Notes: a model not told the origin generated them from the sequence alone. DNA of 64,000 bases from Polyporus tsugae (GCA_024305745.1 JAHRBS010000013.1:434001-498000), one strand, 5' to 3'. Positions 34,774 through 47,701 are shown, numbered from the stretch's first letter. Translations and numbers: made by a program.

Positions 34774-36131
34774 TTACAGGACCTTGGGAACCTGCACGCG
34801 AGGCATCGCATCGCGCCTGAAGCCGCTCGCCGCGTAGCCCTCCACGAGCCACCCTGCCGCCCGGTCGACCCACGAGCCGTTCCCCTTGTCGTCGGAGAGG
34901 ACAAACTCCGGACCGCTCATGCGTTCTGCAAACTGCCAGCGTCAAAGACCGACGCATCATATGTCAACAAGTCTCCGATGTATGCAATACTGTATTGGAA
35001 CTTGACCGGACGTACCGCATCGTACACAGCCCATTTCGCCGCGCCCCATCCCTCCAACCCATTCCCGTGTGCCTGCACGACCACAGAGAGCGCGTTGTGC
35101 AACCGGTTGAGGTACGTCGCGTTCCATTCGTAGACATATGTCGCGCTTGTCTCCTCCGTAGCACTCTGCACCTGGACAACCAGGCCTTCGCCGTGTCCCC
35201 CAGGCGTGGTTGGAAGGCGGGGCGCCTCTTTGAGCACAATAGAAAGGTGCAGCCATTCGAGGGATGACTTAGGCACGCCAGGGTCGGAGTCGGCGTTGGG
35301 GCGCGTTGCGTACGCGTTGGTCCGCGCCATGGGGAGGGCGAAGGCAAGGCTCAGCGCTGCCTCCCGCTTCTTGTCGGTGTCAAAAAGGGGCTTGAACTTC
35401 GCCTTGCCTTTCCCCTTCTTCGGCGGACTGCCACCGGGAGCGTCGCCTGCGGGAGGGGTGTTGTGCACGTCCAGCGCCTCGTTGCACGCCTTCCAGAGCC
35501 AGGCGGGCATCGCGTCGTGGATCCGCCAGAGTGCGCGCGCTCGCTTGATGTAGGGGTCGGTGCGGGCGGCCGTGTGAGCGGCGAGCTTGCGCTTGAGCGC
35601 GCCGCGGGCGTACTGGGATGGTTGCTTGAACTGCTTGCGCGGGCGGGGCTTCTTCTGATGCTCCTCGTGCTTCTTTTGGAGCCTAAACCCCGGGGTTTGG
35701 GGTTTAGTAAGGGGAGACAAGGGTCGGACCCGGGATAAAGGGACTCACACAGATTCGAATGCCTCCGGGCCGCCATAACGCTCCCATGCCCGCCGCTCTA
35801 CGTCAATCGCCTTGTAGAGGTAGGTGTCTACCTTGATTCCCTTGTAGTTAATGATCCTAATGTGCCGGAACAGGTCCACCTTGCGTCGTGAGAACGAATC
35901 CATGGCACCATGACACACTTGCCCACATGAAATTGCAGCCCATCGAGGTCCTTCTGGCGCAACTTGTACTGTGCAAGTGCTTTCGACTTATTGATCTAGA
36001 GCAGTCAATCGTACGTTATTAGGGGTTCATCACAACTTATCGGCATCGGTGTGTAGGTGACTACGTACCGTTATTTCTTCATGGAGAAGTTCCGACTCCC
36101 TCCACTGAGAGGGATCTGCAGCGAAGGACAT
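34774..36131 (-). CDS. Protein with XPA C-terminal-like segment, no zinc finger
   Basis: Five exons: 36069-36131, 35927-35995, 35749-35879, 35016-35682 and 34774-34932; 1,089 nt, 362 aa, closing in frame. Residues about 20-90 read ITINKSKALAQYKLRQKDL ... DVERRAWERYGGPEAF. This resembles the DNA-binding C-terminal part of XPA/Rad14 (ITKTEAK..YLLKDCDL ... LEVWGSQEALEE). The rest is basic (KKHEEHQKKPRPRKQF) then family-unknown. The XPA zinc finger that normally precedes this region is absent, and the protein starts only about 20 residues upstream. Intron 2 (47 bp) needs an AAG acceptor; without it the two halves are in different frames. A DNA-binding role is plausible, nucleotide-excision repair much less certain. 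Confidence 0.65.
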
Positions 36132-37650
36132 TTGGTAGGTAGAGGACGAGGCCGGAGAGTGAGGTGATGGTCGAGGAGTGAGGACGACGACCAACTAACC
36201 CATGTTCTATACAGAGGTCGTCTATTGAACGCCACTTTTCGATCATTTCATTCTAAACGGGAATGGGGTACTTATACTGACCTTAACATGGGACTTGAAA
36301 TTCATGTTGCACCCTTGAGGCATTCCGATTTGCATTAGCGATCACTGCAGGACGCATAGTCACCACGGTATGGTAGTGTACGCACAGTGTGCCTAGAGGG
36401 TACACGGCGTCTTAGGCTTGGGGACAACTTGAAGCTTATGTCGACTTCTTCCGGTTGTGAGAGTGAGCAAAAACATACGCCTGCGGCTGGTATGACCCAT
36501 CAAAGTATTTCGGATCGATATATGCCGCTGGAGACGTAGTAGAGGAAGGGATTATGTATGTTCTGTGCAGTGGAAGGCAGTACGAGTCGACATGATGGTC
36601 CAGCTTCGTCTATCGCGCACGACGACAGCGGTGAGAGGAGAAGAGGGGGTTGGGCTAGGCGCCGGCGAAGCCGGACGGACGCGGGGATCGAGGAGCCGCT
36701 GGGTGGGCGGGCTCCCGAGTGCCGCGGTTTGTTCTCCTCACAACGCCTGGGACGTTGTGCGATAGTACGCAATGCATTGCGCTCGAGTGATACAATAAAG
36801 GCTAGGTTTATGATAATGTGATACCAGTATGACACAGATGCTCAAAGGGAGGGCGGGCGGGTAAAAGACTACTAATGTAGGTGGAACTGCAGAAAGGGAG
36901 CGGAAAGTGGGGCACTGTTCGCGAGCTGATGATGCTGTTGGTGGAAGGCAGAGAAAATTGCGTCGGCGCTAACCGCTCTGCTGGACATTGGGAGCCGGCC
37001 TCGCAGGCTCGGCAGACCCCGGCATTCAGGGTTCGGAAGGAAGAATCCCACTGTAACAGGCGCGCGCCACGGGTTGATTCTGATACCAACCACCATGTAC
37101 TACGTAGTAGTCCTCGGCCACTGGTATCGACTAGCAAACCGAGCTGCCCTAGGGGGTCCTAAACAATCGTTTCTCATGAAGGTGTACAATGGTCAAATCC
37201 GGATGATCGTGTTCAGCTGAGTCTACTATATCTGGGCTGCAAGTTCCAGAATCTTTTCGCTGATGTGGCGAAACGACGGGCTCGGTTTACGATAAGGATA
37301 ACAAAGGTACGCTGCCACAGTTTCATGTCCCTTGTCCAGATTCTTCATGTTTAAGATATGACATGTAGCGGGGGACACTTGCTCTGCAGCAAGACCATCT
37401 CAAGACGTTGACAAAAATTTTCAGTCGGATGCGCCTCGGACCCAGTCACCATGCATAACAAACCTCGAAGGCAATCGAATCGGCTCCTTTGCGATCGCCC
37501 ACGATCACATCAATGGCAAGGTTAAGGTTCTCCTACTTAACTTGTCCCGATGTGACTGTGATACTTTGAACTGATTTCGTTTTCAAACAACGGGTTTTTT
37601 GTCACCGTTCCGCCTGGTCTGCAATCACTTAGTTCAGACCAAACCTAATT
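36132..37650. other. Gene-poor intergenic region
   Basis: Contains the promoters of the two flanking divergent genes. No convincing gene; frames near 36560-37160 lack motifs. Confidence 0.5.
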
Positions 37651-38283
37651 ATGTTCCAGTTCGTCCTCCTTTTCCTCTGCCTCTTAGGTCTACACTTGCT
37701 CTTCCGAGGATCATTAACCACGAGCCGCGACACAATGGACGCGGCGTTCGAGCCCTTCTATGGACCTGCCAAGACTCCAGCCTCCGTCATAGCGTTCGCC
37801 TATTGGGTAGACGACCTACGGCCGGAGGTGAGTCGTGCTCGCACTCTCAGGGAGTTTGGAATGGACAGATAGCTACAGCAGATCGAGGCGCTGATTAACG
37901 AGTACTCGGACCTCTTCGAGAGCGGCACCAAGGTGATCATATCTCCGAGTCCCGCGAGCGGCCGCGGCGAACACAAGACGTTCGACGACGCGCGAGCCCT
38001 TGAGAAAACGGTAGAAACCCTCGGGGAGGTCGAGAGGAGGCGAGAACTGGAGACGACTCTCGCAGAGCTCGAGGAGGAGAATGTCCGTCTGATGCAGCGA
38101 TGCGAAGAGATGCGGAAGAAGCTCGCGGAGCTCAAGACGCTGGCCAATGCCAAGGCGGACGTGGTTCTCCAGCGCCACGCTGACATGGCCTTCCTCCGAA
38201 CGAACCTCGGGCTCGTGCAAGCAGCTCTGGCCGACAAGCGGAAAGGGCAGAGGGGGCTGGCAGCGGAGGGGAGAACGAGGTGA
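37651..38283 (+). CDS. Membrane-anchored coiled-coil protein, short
   Basis: Two exons, 37651-37827 and 37873-38283, with a 45-bp intron; 195 aa. An N-terminal hydrophobic anchor (MFQFVLLFLCLLGLHLLF) is followed by a segment rich in aromatic residues, then a long predicted coiled coil from about residue 95 (ETLGEVERRRELETTLAELEE...). It shares layout with the larger gene at 43.5 kb: N-terminal TM, an aromatic segment, a splice junction before a helical heptad region. The two may be distant paralogues. Function unknown; an organelle-surface or membrane-tethering role is only a guess. Confidence 0.7.
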
Positions 38284-38737
38284 TCGTGGCAGACAACGCG
38301 AGCGTCGTGGTTTATGGGAGTGGTGGCGATGCTCAACCGGCTTGCGCAAACCCAGAACCCGGTGAGAAGGAAGAGAGGAAGATGAAGGGCTCGGTCCGGT
38401 CCGGTTGATCGCATAGGACACCATGTCGCATCCTTTGTGTAGTACCGGTTGTGCCACTCGGAATTGAGCAATCGGAGGATATAATATTTGGTGCGAGGTC
38501 TTCACTATCGAAATACAGTACTGGTGCGAAGCTTCGAGCAGTTCTGGCGGATACGTTATAGTCGCTCGGACATAGGGCGAATGTCGGAATGCCCATCGAT
38601 CCCAAAGTCGATCCTGTATTCCAGACGAAGATCAGAGGATAGGATTGGGAAAGTAGTGGAAGACCTTGCGCTCACCCCGTTACAGATTAAAAGGCCTTGG
38701 CCCGTCGTTCTAACCAATTTCCCCTTCCAAGTCGGCA

Positions 38738-40703
38738 TCAGACCGTCCAGGTTTGCAACGACTCTTCGATACTGACGGTACCGCCAAACTGCAATGTGAG
38801 ATTCAGGTGCCCGCAGCATGGAAGGTTCAAAGGAAAGAGCTGCATATGCTCACCATAAGAGCGAATCCAGTCATGCTCATTTCCACAGTCCTTGCCGGGG
38901 GCGCATTCGGAAGCATGAATCGATAGACAACGTACGGGATCGCCGAGCAGTCCGGGTCGACGACACCCGGCAGGGCTGCATCGACGTCCTCGACAATGGC
39001 TGTCGTCTCTGACTCATGACCCCGGGCGGCGAGGACGTGCCTCGCAGCAAGCGGGTTGATGTCGAAGACGTACACCGATGAGCTCCGAAAGAGGGGATCG
39101 TGGAACTTTACTATGGGCATCCGCGAGCCAAACGGGATCATGCGGACCAAGTGGTGGATTTGTTGGAGATTCTGGGGCAGCAGCAGCCGCAGGCATCCGC
39201 GCGCGCCCCAGTCCTCCCACGGAACCAGCACCGGCGAGCCTTCAGGAGGTCCCCGCAAGTCGACACCGCCTGCCTGTTGAGAGACCGCGGAGTGAATCTG
39301 GGTGAGAAGCGCTGCGCAAGGGATGAGAAGGTGGGAGGCCCATGCGCCCTCTGGTCCGTGGATGTCATGTGTGAGGATAACCATGGACAACGACCGGTCG
39401 GCACGGAAGTGCCCTTCAAGTGTCGATGGACGTTGGCTAATAGTCATCTCGCACGACATCCGGCGCTCTCCGAGGTTCAGAGCGGGCAGTTGCAGTGTGC
39501 ATATAGGGCGGTTGGGGACGGACGGGAAGACACTGTATATGTTGATGTACGGCTCGGGATCTTGCGGTGTAACGAGTAGGTAGTTGCCCAGCGGTACGAC
39601 ATGCTCTGGCTGAGTCCCAAGCTCTATTCGCTGCATCATGTAATCAATAGCATTCAAGGGTCAACGTTGACGAATTCAGGCGAAAGAGGAAGCGGCGCGC
39701 ACCGATATCACTTGTCCGGTTCTCCAGTTGCACACTTCAATTAAGTAGTTGCGAACTTCACCGCTTGTGGCGCCGATTTCCCAGATGACACGCTCTCTGG
39801 CAATGCATAGGTTGAAGGTAGAGACGTTTGCCGTCAGCTGGACACCACCTGGGGGAACGACTTGCAAGCAAGGTAGGGTCGCAGCTGGGTGAGCCGTCGC
39901 GGTGGTCTCCGAGCCGCTCAACGAATAGAAACGGACCTCAGGCGGCCTGAACGTTGTACAAATACGTCAGTCGCCGTATTTCACTGATCTCAGGTTGCGG
40001 TATAGATCATGTACACAAAAAGACAGTACATACCTGCTCGACATTTGGGTAGCAGGAGCTGTAAGAGATACCTCAGCTATCACGAGTAGATCTTGAACAC
40101 CGTCTATGGCCCAGTTTCTGATAATACGGCCGGGATGCTCCGGGGTACCAAGAGGCATCAGCCAGCGGCGAGACTGAATCCCGGCTCGAGTAGAACCATG
40201 GGTGAAGACAGAGAGGAAGGACTCGGACTGTCCATCCAAATTCCCATACAAGACCGACGACGAACCCTCGTTGTAGAACGTCGTACTCCATCTCCCCCTG
40301 AGGTTGCGCATTTGAAGGATGTAATCTGGATGCGCTGTCAGGTCTTCGCGGTCGAAAATGCCGTTCAAAACATTTGAGGAGTACTGGCGGAGACGTTGCA
40401 GTCGCTCGGACACAGGCAGAGTGCTGGAATCCCCGTCCACCATGCCGTTCTGGGCAAGTTCGATCGGATATTGCAGATAGAGGTGTGAGTGGATAAGGTC
40501 TGCAAAGCAGCGACAGACCTGATCGCGGTTCAGCAACCGCTCTAGCCACTCCACACAAACAGGATAAGTAAGCTCACCCTTATGCATCTTGCGATGTCTT
40601 GACCATGGAGCGATGAAAGTAGGAGAACGAGGACATCCGCGGGTAGATCATGTATCCTCAGACGATTTGCGTTCGGGACGGAGGGCGCCGCATTCGTGCT
40701 CAT
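38738..40703 (-). CDS. F-box protein, intact copy
   Basis: Five exons: 40578-40703, 40034-40518, 39703-39946, 38854-39630 and 38738-38788; 1,683 nt, 560 aa in frame. The F-box is at residues about 14-50: LRIHDLPADVLVLLLSSL, then a Cys pair and VCRCFADLI across intron 1. F-boxes recruit substrates to SCF ubiquitin ligases by binding Skp1. The remainder is a family-specific region without LRR or WD repeats: PICTLQLPALNLGER, LEGHFRADRSLSM, MIPFGSRMP, VYVFDINPLAARH, LPGVVDPDCSAIPYVVYRF and a last small exon ending LQTWTV. Two defective relatives lie at 9.6 and 47.7 kb. Its start faces SDR copy b, 690 bp away. Confidence 0.9.
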
Positions 40704-41393
40704 TTTGTCCAGACGATGACGGATCTGAATGCAATAGTGGACAGCCAGAGTCAGTGAACGCGATAGTTGACGGAAAAGGTGACGTGAGTCCGAAGACATA
40801 TCGCAGCATACATAAAACGTACCCGCCAGATGTCTGAGTGCGACTTGCCTCGAGCTCTGAGGCGTCACCTCCCGGTGGGGACTCCGGGCACAAGCAGCAA
40901 ACGTTTCACTTTCCTATAGAAAGAGCTGGCAGAACGTCATGGGATGGATGTATGTACTCGGTGTACTGCCAGGATTCCAACACGGAGAGCAAGGGTCCTC
41001 TTCGGGCGCTTGCCTCCCAGCCCGTTTGTGCGGAGCCCAAAGTTCTGAGCGGAGAAAGCGGCTTGTTCCGAACCGGGACTCGGCAATGTTTACTTACCGA
41101 GTCTTATAAGGATGCATTGATCGATCAATTCACACCCAACTTACACTAGTCTGACTCCTACTTAGTACTTACTCGATGACAACGCTTGTCATGTTTGACG
41201 AATTTTGCCTTCAAATTAATATTGGCAGGTGAGGTACAAACGAACTGCACCCTTGATCAGGGCCTCAGGCACGTATATATGTCCAGAGACCTCAGCGCTC
41301 AGGCCTCAGGTGCGAGCTGGCTCCTTTATCCGCTCCTCCGCTAGCTTTGGTGACGTGTTTCAGCGGCAGCACGAACTGTGTTGACTATCCACG
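40704..41393. promoter_or_regulatory. Divergent region between F-box gene and SDR copy b
   Basis: Both genes start outward from this 690-bp region. A TATA-like CGTATATATG lies at about 41272-41281, some 115 bp upstream of the SDR start. Confidence 0.45.
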
Positions 41394-42789
41394 ATGGGTG
41401 CTGCATTCTCCCACTGGAAGCAAACGAGTTGGCCTGTCTTCGCACAGATGTGGCCGCCAGCGTCCAAGTTCAATGTCGGCCAGATACCGGACCTGACGGG
41501 GCGAATTGTCATCGTGACCGGTATGTGTGACCGATGATCTTCTGAGATTCCGCTCATGATCACCTCTTCGTGCAGGTGGCAACAGCGGAAGCGGGTATGA
41601 GACCGTCAAGGCGAGTTCTCCGCAGCTCCCAGTCGCGTATTGTCTGACCGTTCTTAGGTGCTCCTGCAACGCAACGCGAAAGTCTACCTCGCGTCACGTA
41701 GTAGGCGGAATGCGGATGCAGCCATTGCTTCCTTGAAGGACGAAACCGGAAAACAGCCCATCTTCTTGGAGCTCGACCTCGCCAGCCTGTCGTCGGTCAA
41801 GAAGGCAGCCGACGAGGTCCTCAGCAAGGAGCCGGAGCTCCACATCCTCTTTTGCAATGCGTAAGTCCCATCCGGTTTCACTTTTCGAGCATTTTCGGTG
41901 GCTTATGCGCGTCATGTGCGGTAAAGAGGTGTCATGTGGACGCCCATCGACCAGCTCTCTGAAGACGGATACGATCTCCAGTGGGGGACGAACGTCGTAG
42001 GGCACTTCTACTTGACCGAGCTCCTCATGCCCGTGTTGTTGGCCGGGGCGAAGACGTCACCCGACCGTCACGCCAGAGTGATCACCACGGCATCCAGTGG
42101 CGCATACCTCCAAACACTCGAATACGACACGTTAAGAGACGGTTCTGCGAGGAGGGAGCTAGGGTCTACGCAGCTGTACTATCAGAGCAAGCACGTCAGT
42201 ACCCCTCCAATTTTCACTCCTAGGAAGTATGCGGCTGATAAGCCGTTGGAACGACGCAGGGGAACGCCATCGTGGCCCGTCAGATAGCAAAGAGGTATGC
42301 GGACCGAGGTATCGTTTCGATATCCGTCAACCCAGGTGCGTTCTGCCCTCCGCCTCTTCTGTTTCGCAGCTGACGTCGGTAATCTAGGTAACTTCAAAAC
42401 GAACCTCACTCGTCACGCATCCACGCTCGTCAAGATATTCTTGGTGAGGCTTCACACCTCTCCCCTGTTCCTTCAGAGATGGGTCTCACGCAATATGATC
42501 CCCTCGTCAGGAGGTGCTTCTCTTGTACCCTGCGCCATTCGGCGCGCTCACCCAACTGTTCTCGGGAACGATGCCAGAAGCCCTCAACTATAACGGCGAG
42601 GTATGTCCTCCGCGGCCGTACTGCGTTGTTTCACTGGTGTTTATTATCGTGCATGCGCAGTTCATGATACCTTGGGCGCGACTGGGAAAGTGTCATCCGG
42701 AGGTGTATAACGATGAAGTCGGGAACAAGTTGTGGGACTGGCTTGAGGGAGAGGTGAAAGCATTTGAAGCTTCGAGGGGAGCCGAGTAG
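41394..42789 (+). CDS. Short-chain dehydrogenase/reductase, copy b
   Basis: Eight exons: 41394-41520, 41576-41610, 41658-41860, 41927-42194, 42260-42335, 42388-42443, 42511-42600 and 42661-42789; 984 nt, 327 aa. Closest to copy a (MGAAFSHWKQT start, EASRG tail). It has the TGGNSGSG cofactor loop, NAG, a serine in TTASSGAY and YxxxK at Y206/K210. The second intron has a GC donor (GCGAGT) and the third an AAG acceptor. All residues needed for a classical SDR are present. Substrate unknown. It lies divergent to the intact F-box gene. Confidence 0.92.
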
Positions 42790-43458
42790 TCAGGTAAGGG
42801 AGATCTGGATCCCTGTGGACTTGGCTGACGAACCTTTGCAAAGACGTAGAGCCGAAATACGCAGTGTAAGGCTGTGTGCGGTTCAAAAGCAAACTGCCGC
42901 CGGAAAGGTGTTGCTCGGGTCGAAACCGCACTGTGATGGCTGTGATGAACTCGAAGGTATAATGTGATGTTGTTACCCTCGACGCACGCTGCACACGACA
43001 ACTCCGTGTATGGCGGATAGGTATCGTTTCCGGACGTCCGGGCAGGTGAGAGACATGCTCATGGATCGAGGTTGGACTGGTATTGATGCTGCTCATGCAA
43101 CATGGACAGTTTAGTGCGCATACACTAGGGAGGAGGACTCAGACCTACGTCCTCGCTCCCCGTAGATCCGGGCGCTACCGATCCGCTTCCGAAGAGGCTC
43201 CCCCGACAAGCTCACCCGGACCGAGTTGAGGTTGACAATATAGCGATTTTGGCGGTTCAACTTCCTCTCTCGTCGCCGAACCTGGATGATCGACAGAAGA
43301 TAACGTATATGACGGTCCCGAACGCGTCTAGCCTGTTGTTTATATTCCATGCGCTTGCCTCTTGCTCCCCACATTTCAACGTCTCTCACCCCACTAACTT
43401 CGACATCCAGTCGTACTGAAACGAACACATCGCAAGCTCACCCACACCACCATCCGCA
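42790..43458. other. Intergenic region
   Basis: No gene seen; it should contain the promoter of the following coiled-coil gene. Confidence 0.5.
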
Positions 43459-45117
43459 ATGGCAATCCTCGCAAACGAACTCCGCGACATCCTCGCTACC
43501 CCCATCATCTTCCTCTTCGTCCTCTCCAGCATCTCCGCGCACCCCTGGTTCTGGGTCTCCCTCTCCGTCTTCCTTGTCTCCACGCTGGTCTACAAAACCT
43601 CTGCTCTCAATGTTCGTCGCAGCATGGAAGTCCTGTTTGGCAAGTTCAACTCGCCACCGCCGTACTTTGTCCTCGAACTGTCCACCTGGCTGCACGACTG
43701 GATCGTCAAGGTGCGTTTCCTCTGTCCGCCATGATAGGTCTCACGTTCTGAGGCCAGGGTTCAAGGTGGTCGAGGTCCTGGACCATATTGTGTTCTGCCT
43801 GTCGTCGGACCTTAACGCGGTCCGCGCCTCACTCAAACGCCTCCCGGATATCATCACGAATCTTGCGACCGCCGAGGACACGCTTGCTGCGAAGGGCCCT
43901 CAGACTAACGCCGCCATCGCTGAGAGGGACGCAACCGTCGCATACGCGGACGCGTTTGCAAAAGAAAAGCAAGCGCTGCTGGCGAGGATCAAGGAGCTCG
44001 AGTCGGCGAATAGCACCTTCTCCGTGAGCCTTGTTGGCTATTGCCAGGGATGCGGCTAACGCGGCGCGTGGTTGGTATGTAGAATAAGCTACAAATGAGC
44101 GAGATGAACGTCGTGTGCTTGGAGGAGCAGATCGTGGTGAAGACGGAGTCGCAGAACGAGATTCTCGAGGACATGCACAAGCTCGAGGTGCGTTGGTTAC
44201 CCACGCACTATCTATGCGCGCTCGCTGCTCATTGGGTTCATAGGACGAACTGAAACACACGAAGACGCAACTACACACGAGCGAGATGAACGTCAACTAT
44301 CTCGGGACGCAGATCGCGATCAAGGCCGAGTCCCAGAACGAGATGATCGAAGACGTGGACAGGCTCGAGGTGCGTCGCAGTGCATGCTCTTCCTTGCACG
44401 CGTCGAGCTAACGCGCTCGACAGTACGAGCTCAAGACTACAAAGAGGGAACTCGCCGATCTCAAGATGGAGCTGCACAACAGGGAGATGAACGTCATATC
44501 GTTGGAGCAGCAGATCGTGGTCAAGACCGAATCCCAGAACGAAATTCTCGACGGTATGGACCAGCTTGAGGTACGTCCGAGTCGTATACTCTCGTGTTGG
44601 TTGTGTGTTCTCACCTCACGCAACTCGCTCGCCCCAGGACGAGCTCAAGACCACAAAGGCCAAACTGCAAGAGGCGGCCGCGCAGAAGTCCGCCATCGAG
44701 CGCGACCTCGTCGAGCTTCGCGAGCTGGCCGCCAACCAGGTCGCGCAGACGAGCGCGCGCGAGGCGAGCGACAAGAGGATCATCGCGCAGCTCAAGGAGC
44801 AGCTCTCCGAGGCCATCCGCACCGAACCACCACTTGCCAGCGAGCTCACTTTCCACCCCGGCCGGCCCGGGATCAGTGTACAGCGCACGCCGCAGCTCAA
44901 TACGCCACCGACGTCTCCACGGAACTCGCTCCTATTTGGGAGCACGAAGGTGTCGTTCGCGAAGAAGTCGAGCATGCCCCCGAGCTCATCGAAGTTTGGA
45001 TTGGCCTCCATCCGGATCTCGTCGCGCCGTGGCAGCGTTGGCTCATCCCCGAAGAAGGCGTCCTCTGTTCGACGCGGCCGCTCGTCCGCGTCACCCAGCA
45101 AGACCGACAAAGCATAA
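43459..45117 (+). CDS. Membrane-anchored coiled-coil protein with triplicated exon
   Basis: Six exons: 43459-43710, 43766-44023, 44083-44187, 44244-44369, 44424-44570 and 44638-45117; all phase 0, 455 aa. Residues about 14-50 form one or two hydrophobic segments. Exons 3, 4 and 5 each encode one unit of a repeat with core SEMNV..L..QI..K.ESQNE followed by ..D..LE and ending in GAG|GTGCGT or GAG|GTACGT, a clear tandem exon duplication. Exon 6 continues the coiled coil and ends in a Ser/Arg-rich basic tail (SSRRGSVGSSPKK). Exon 2 needs an AAG acceptor (TTCAAG|GTG). The function is not recognisable; the layout suggests a membrane-tethered rod. Confidence 0.82.
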
Positions 45118-45992
45118 ACACCATCGATTCGACGTTCGACATCGCTCGCACACACTAGCAGCAGTCCGGCACACACACTACGAGCGTTCCTCAAGACCTC
45201 ATCCAAGACATAGCTCAACACTCGAATTCAGCACCATCGCTCGCTCACACCAGCAGCGCTTCCTAACGCCCTAGGAATCCCTTTCCCGTTTACTCACGAC
45301 CGTAATGCAAGATTTCTCCTCGAGACTCGACGCGAAACTCTTCCCATCGCCTTCTATGATCTTATCCTTCCTCAGTTTCTTCGAACTCGTGCGGACTCTG
45401 TTTCTCTCTACCTCGGTACCGATCTGCGTCTCTCTCTATTTATTCCTATACATCCTTCGTGGATGTTCTGACAGGGCTGCGAAGGCCACGTCCATGATGG
45501 TAGAAGGACACGCGTCCGACAAAGTTCATCCGAGCAAAGTACGCGTATCCGGAAGATTAGATCGTACGTGATAGAAGTTGGCAAGTGCTGGCCTTCGTGG
45601 TGAATAGAGCCACCGTTGGTACAGACAGAGCGGGTCCTGCAGGAGCCATCGGGACCTTCTTGATCCTGGTTGGCGTCGACGTGGGCTGTATGGCTGAAGG
45701 ATTGAGAGCAAGTGAAGCGAGACTCTGCCATGCCGCCGTACATGATGGTGTCTGCAAGCTAGTGAATCTGTCGTATTGATTCGCGAAACTTGGCCCGCTT
45801 TCTCTTGATTAGGCAGAGGCCGGCCGTATGCAGGGCACGTGCGGGAGGCTATCGAACCAGCGAGTACTGGCCCGGGAAAGGCTGTCATGGTGGACGGAGA
45901 GCTCGGAATCATCGATCGCAATCGGAACCCAACCCTTGACTCAAACACCTCTACCATCGCCAGTTGACTTCTTTGCATATATCCTAGCCTCG
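45118..45992. other. Probable 3' UTR and intergenic region
   Basis: Short frames on both strands only, including a hydrophobic 88-codon frame at 45305. No supported gene. Confidence 0.45.
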
Positions 45993-47232
45993 ATGCGGTC
46001 CTGCTGTGGATCTAGCCCTTCCTGTACAGAGTCAGACTTGGACATCAATTTTCCCCACTGGCAGAAGTGGCTCGATGAAGCGAAGCCCATTCATGACGCC
46101 GGGGATGGTACTACCAGTTCAGTGACTTATGATCGCTTTCCATCAAAGGATTCGAACTGACATTACCCTCAGCTGTGTTTATGCTACAAGACGAGGAACA
46201 CTTCGTGAAGGAGGGCCCTACCGACCTCATTGCCTGGGAGTACCAGGTATATACCTGCGTGCAGGAGCTTCTTCACTTCCCGACGGTGTGCGAACGTTTC
46301 CTCGACCTGCGCTGGGACTCTGGCAAGCAAGGTCTTCTTCTTCACTTAGTAGTCTGTTTTCGAGACATCTTCAAAGGGGATGGTAAGAGGTGCTTTTTAC
46401 AGGACGAGTGAGGGTATATGAACAAGTTATGTTGTCTAGCTTTCCCTCATCCGTCGAAACCGTTTACATACACATCGACCGCGCTTTGCGCATACCATTT
46501 GGTGGGTATAGAATCATCATGCCTGCATTTTCTCTCCATATAAACATTTTGATGAGATACGGTGCATGCGTCTAATGCATCACAATGGCGTACTCCAACG
46601 TGACATCCATCCCGGCAACGTGGGGGTCCTATGCGCTCACGACAGCAGCATTCAACCAGCCCACATCACTATGCAGGAGATAGAGGAACTTCAACCGCTC
46701 TTCACGCCGACATTTATCGACTACCAGTGGTCAACAATGGACGGTTACCATCCACGCCGCCACATGCCAACAATGGCTATGTGGTTGTATCTTTCCGACC
46801 GCATCCTTCGCGAACCAAACGGTAAGCACCTACCCATCGCCGACCTCGACTTCGGGCTAATGCATGTCCACACCAGCGACGTACTCAGCTGCAGATGACC
46901 TCGAATCTCTCACATATACTCTCCTTGAATTCCGCCCCATGGGCGAGCTGCCTTGGGCAAGAGAGATCGACGCCAGGTCAAACCCGTTTTATTATGACGT
47001 CGATTCTCGGGAACACAGAGACTTCGTTATCGCAACTCGCAATCAGCATCTTGACAGGCTTTTCAACAGCTGTACGGCGGCATCGCCCTCTTCACCTCCA
47101 CACCCTGTTCAAGTTGAAAAGGAGTTGTTGGATTTTGTTCAGTATGCCCGGAATCTGGAGCGAAGTGACAGGATTGATTACGCAAAGTGGGAGGGTGTGT
47201 TCCAGGGATCTATTACTAGGGATTGTGTATGA
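45993..47232 (+). CDS. Protein-kinase-like protein, possible pseudokinase
   Basis: Exons 45993-46107, 46173-46382, 46403-46501, a fourth ending at about 46821, and 46877-47232. The N-terminal part reads FVKEGPT..IAWEYQVYTCVQ. The catalytic-loop-like motif HHNGVLQRDIHPGNV corresponds to HxxGVLHRDxxxxN of kinases. Where DFG is expected I read FIDYQWS. SAADDLESLTYTLLEF resembles the activation-segment/F-helix motif ADDLESL of CK1-like kinases. The DFG to DYQ change suggests weak or no catalysis. The intron between exons 3 and 4 could not be closed in frame with standard sites, so either my junction is wrong or the gene is broken there. Confidence 0.6.
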
Positions 47233-47701
47233 TGATTTCTCTTACTATTACTAATAGTATGGCGACATCGCAGCCGCATAGTATTAGTACAAATTTACAA
47301 TGGTTATGGAGACATTGAGGGCACTTACAATGGAACGAGGGGAGGACGACTCGCCAAGTCGAGCTCACAGACTCCATTATCGAAGGATGAGTCCGCATGG
47401 AAATCGTCAGGCAGCCTGCGAAGAAATCCAGCGAACATCGCGGACACAATGGATGATATGACGTCCCGGGCATCCGATCACGACCTTTGAAGGCGGAACT
47501 ATGGCGAGGGAACACATAAGCCGCAACAGAAATGCTGGACGCAAGTGGCACGGTAGACACGAGTCAAACGAGGTGAATTATCTCCAGACGAGCCAGGAAT
47601 TCTATGGCGTCGTGACCTTGAAATGAACTGCTTTCGGCTGGCAGTAAATGATCATCTGAAACGCGAGACCCGCTGACCATTTTCCACCTGCCTCTCGAAC
47701 A

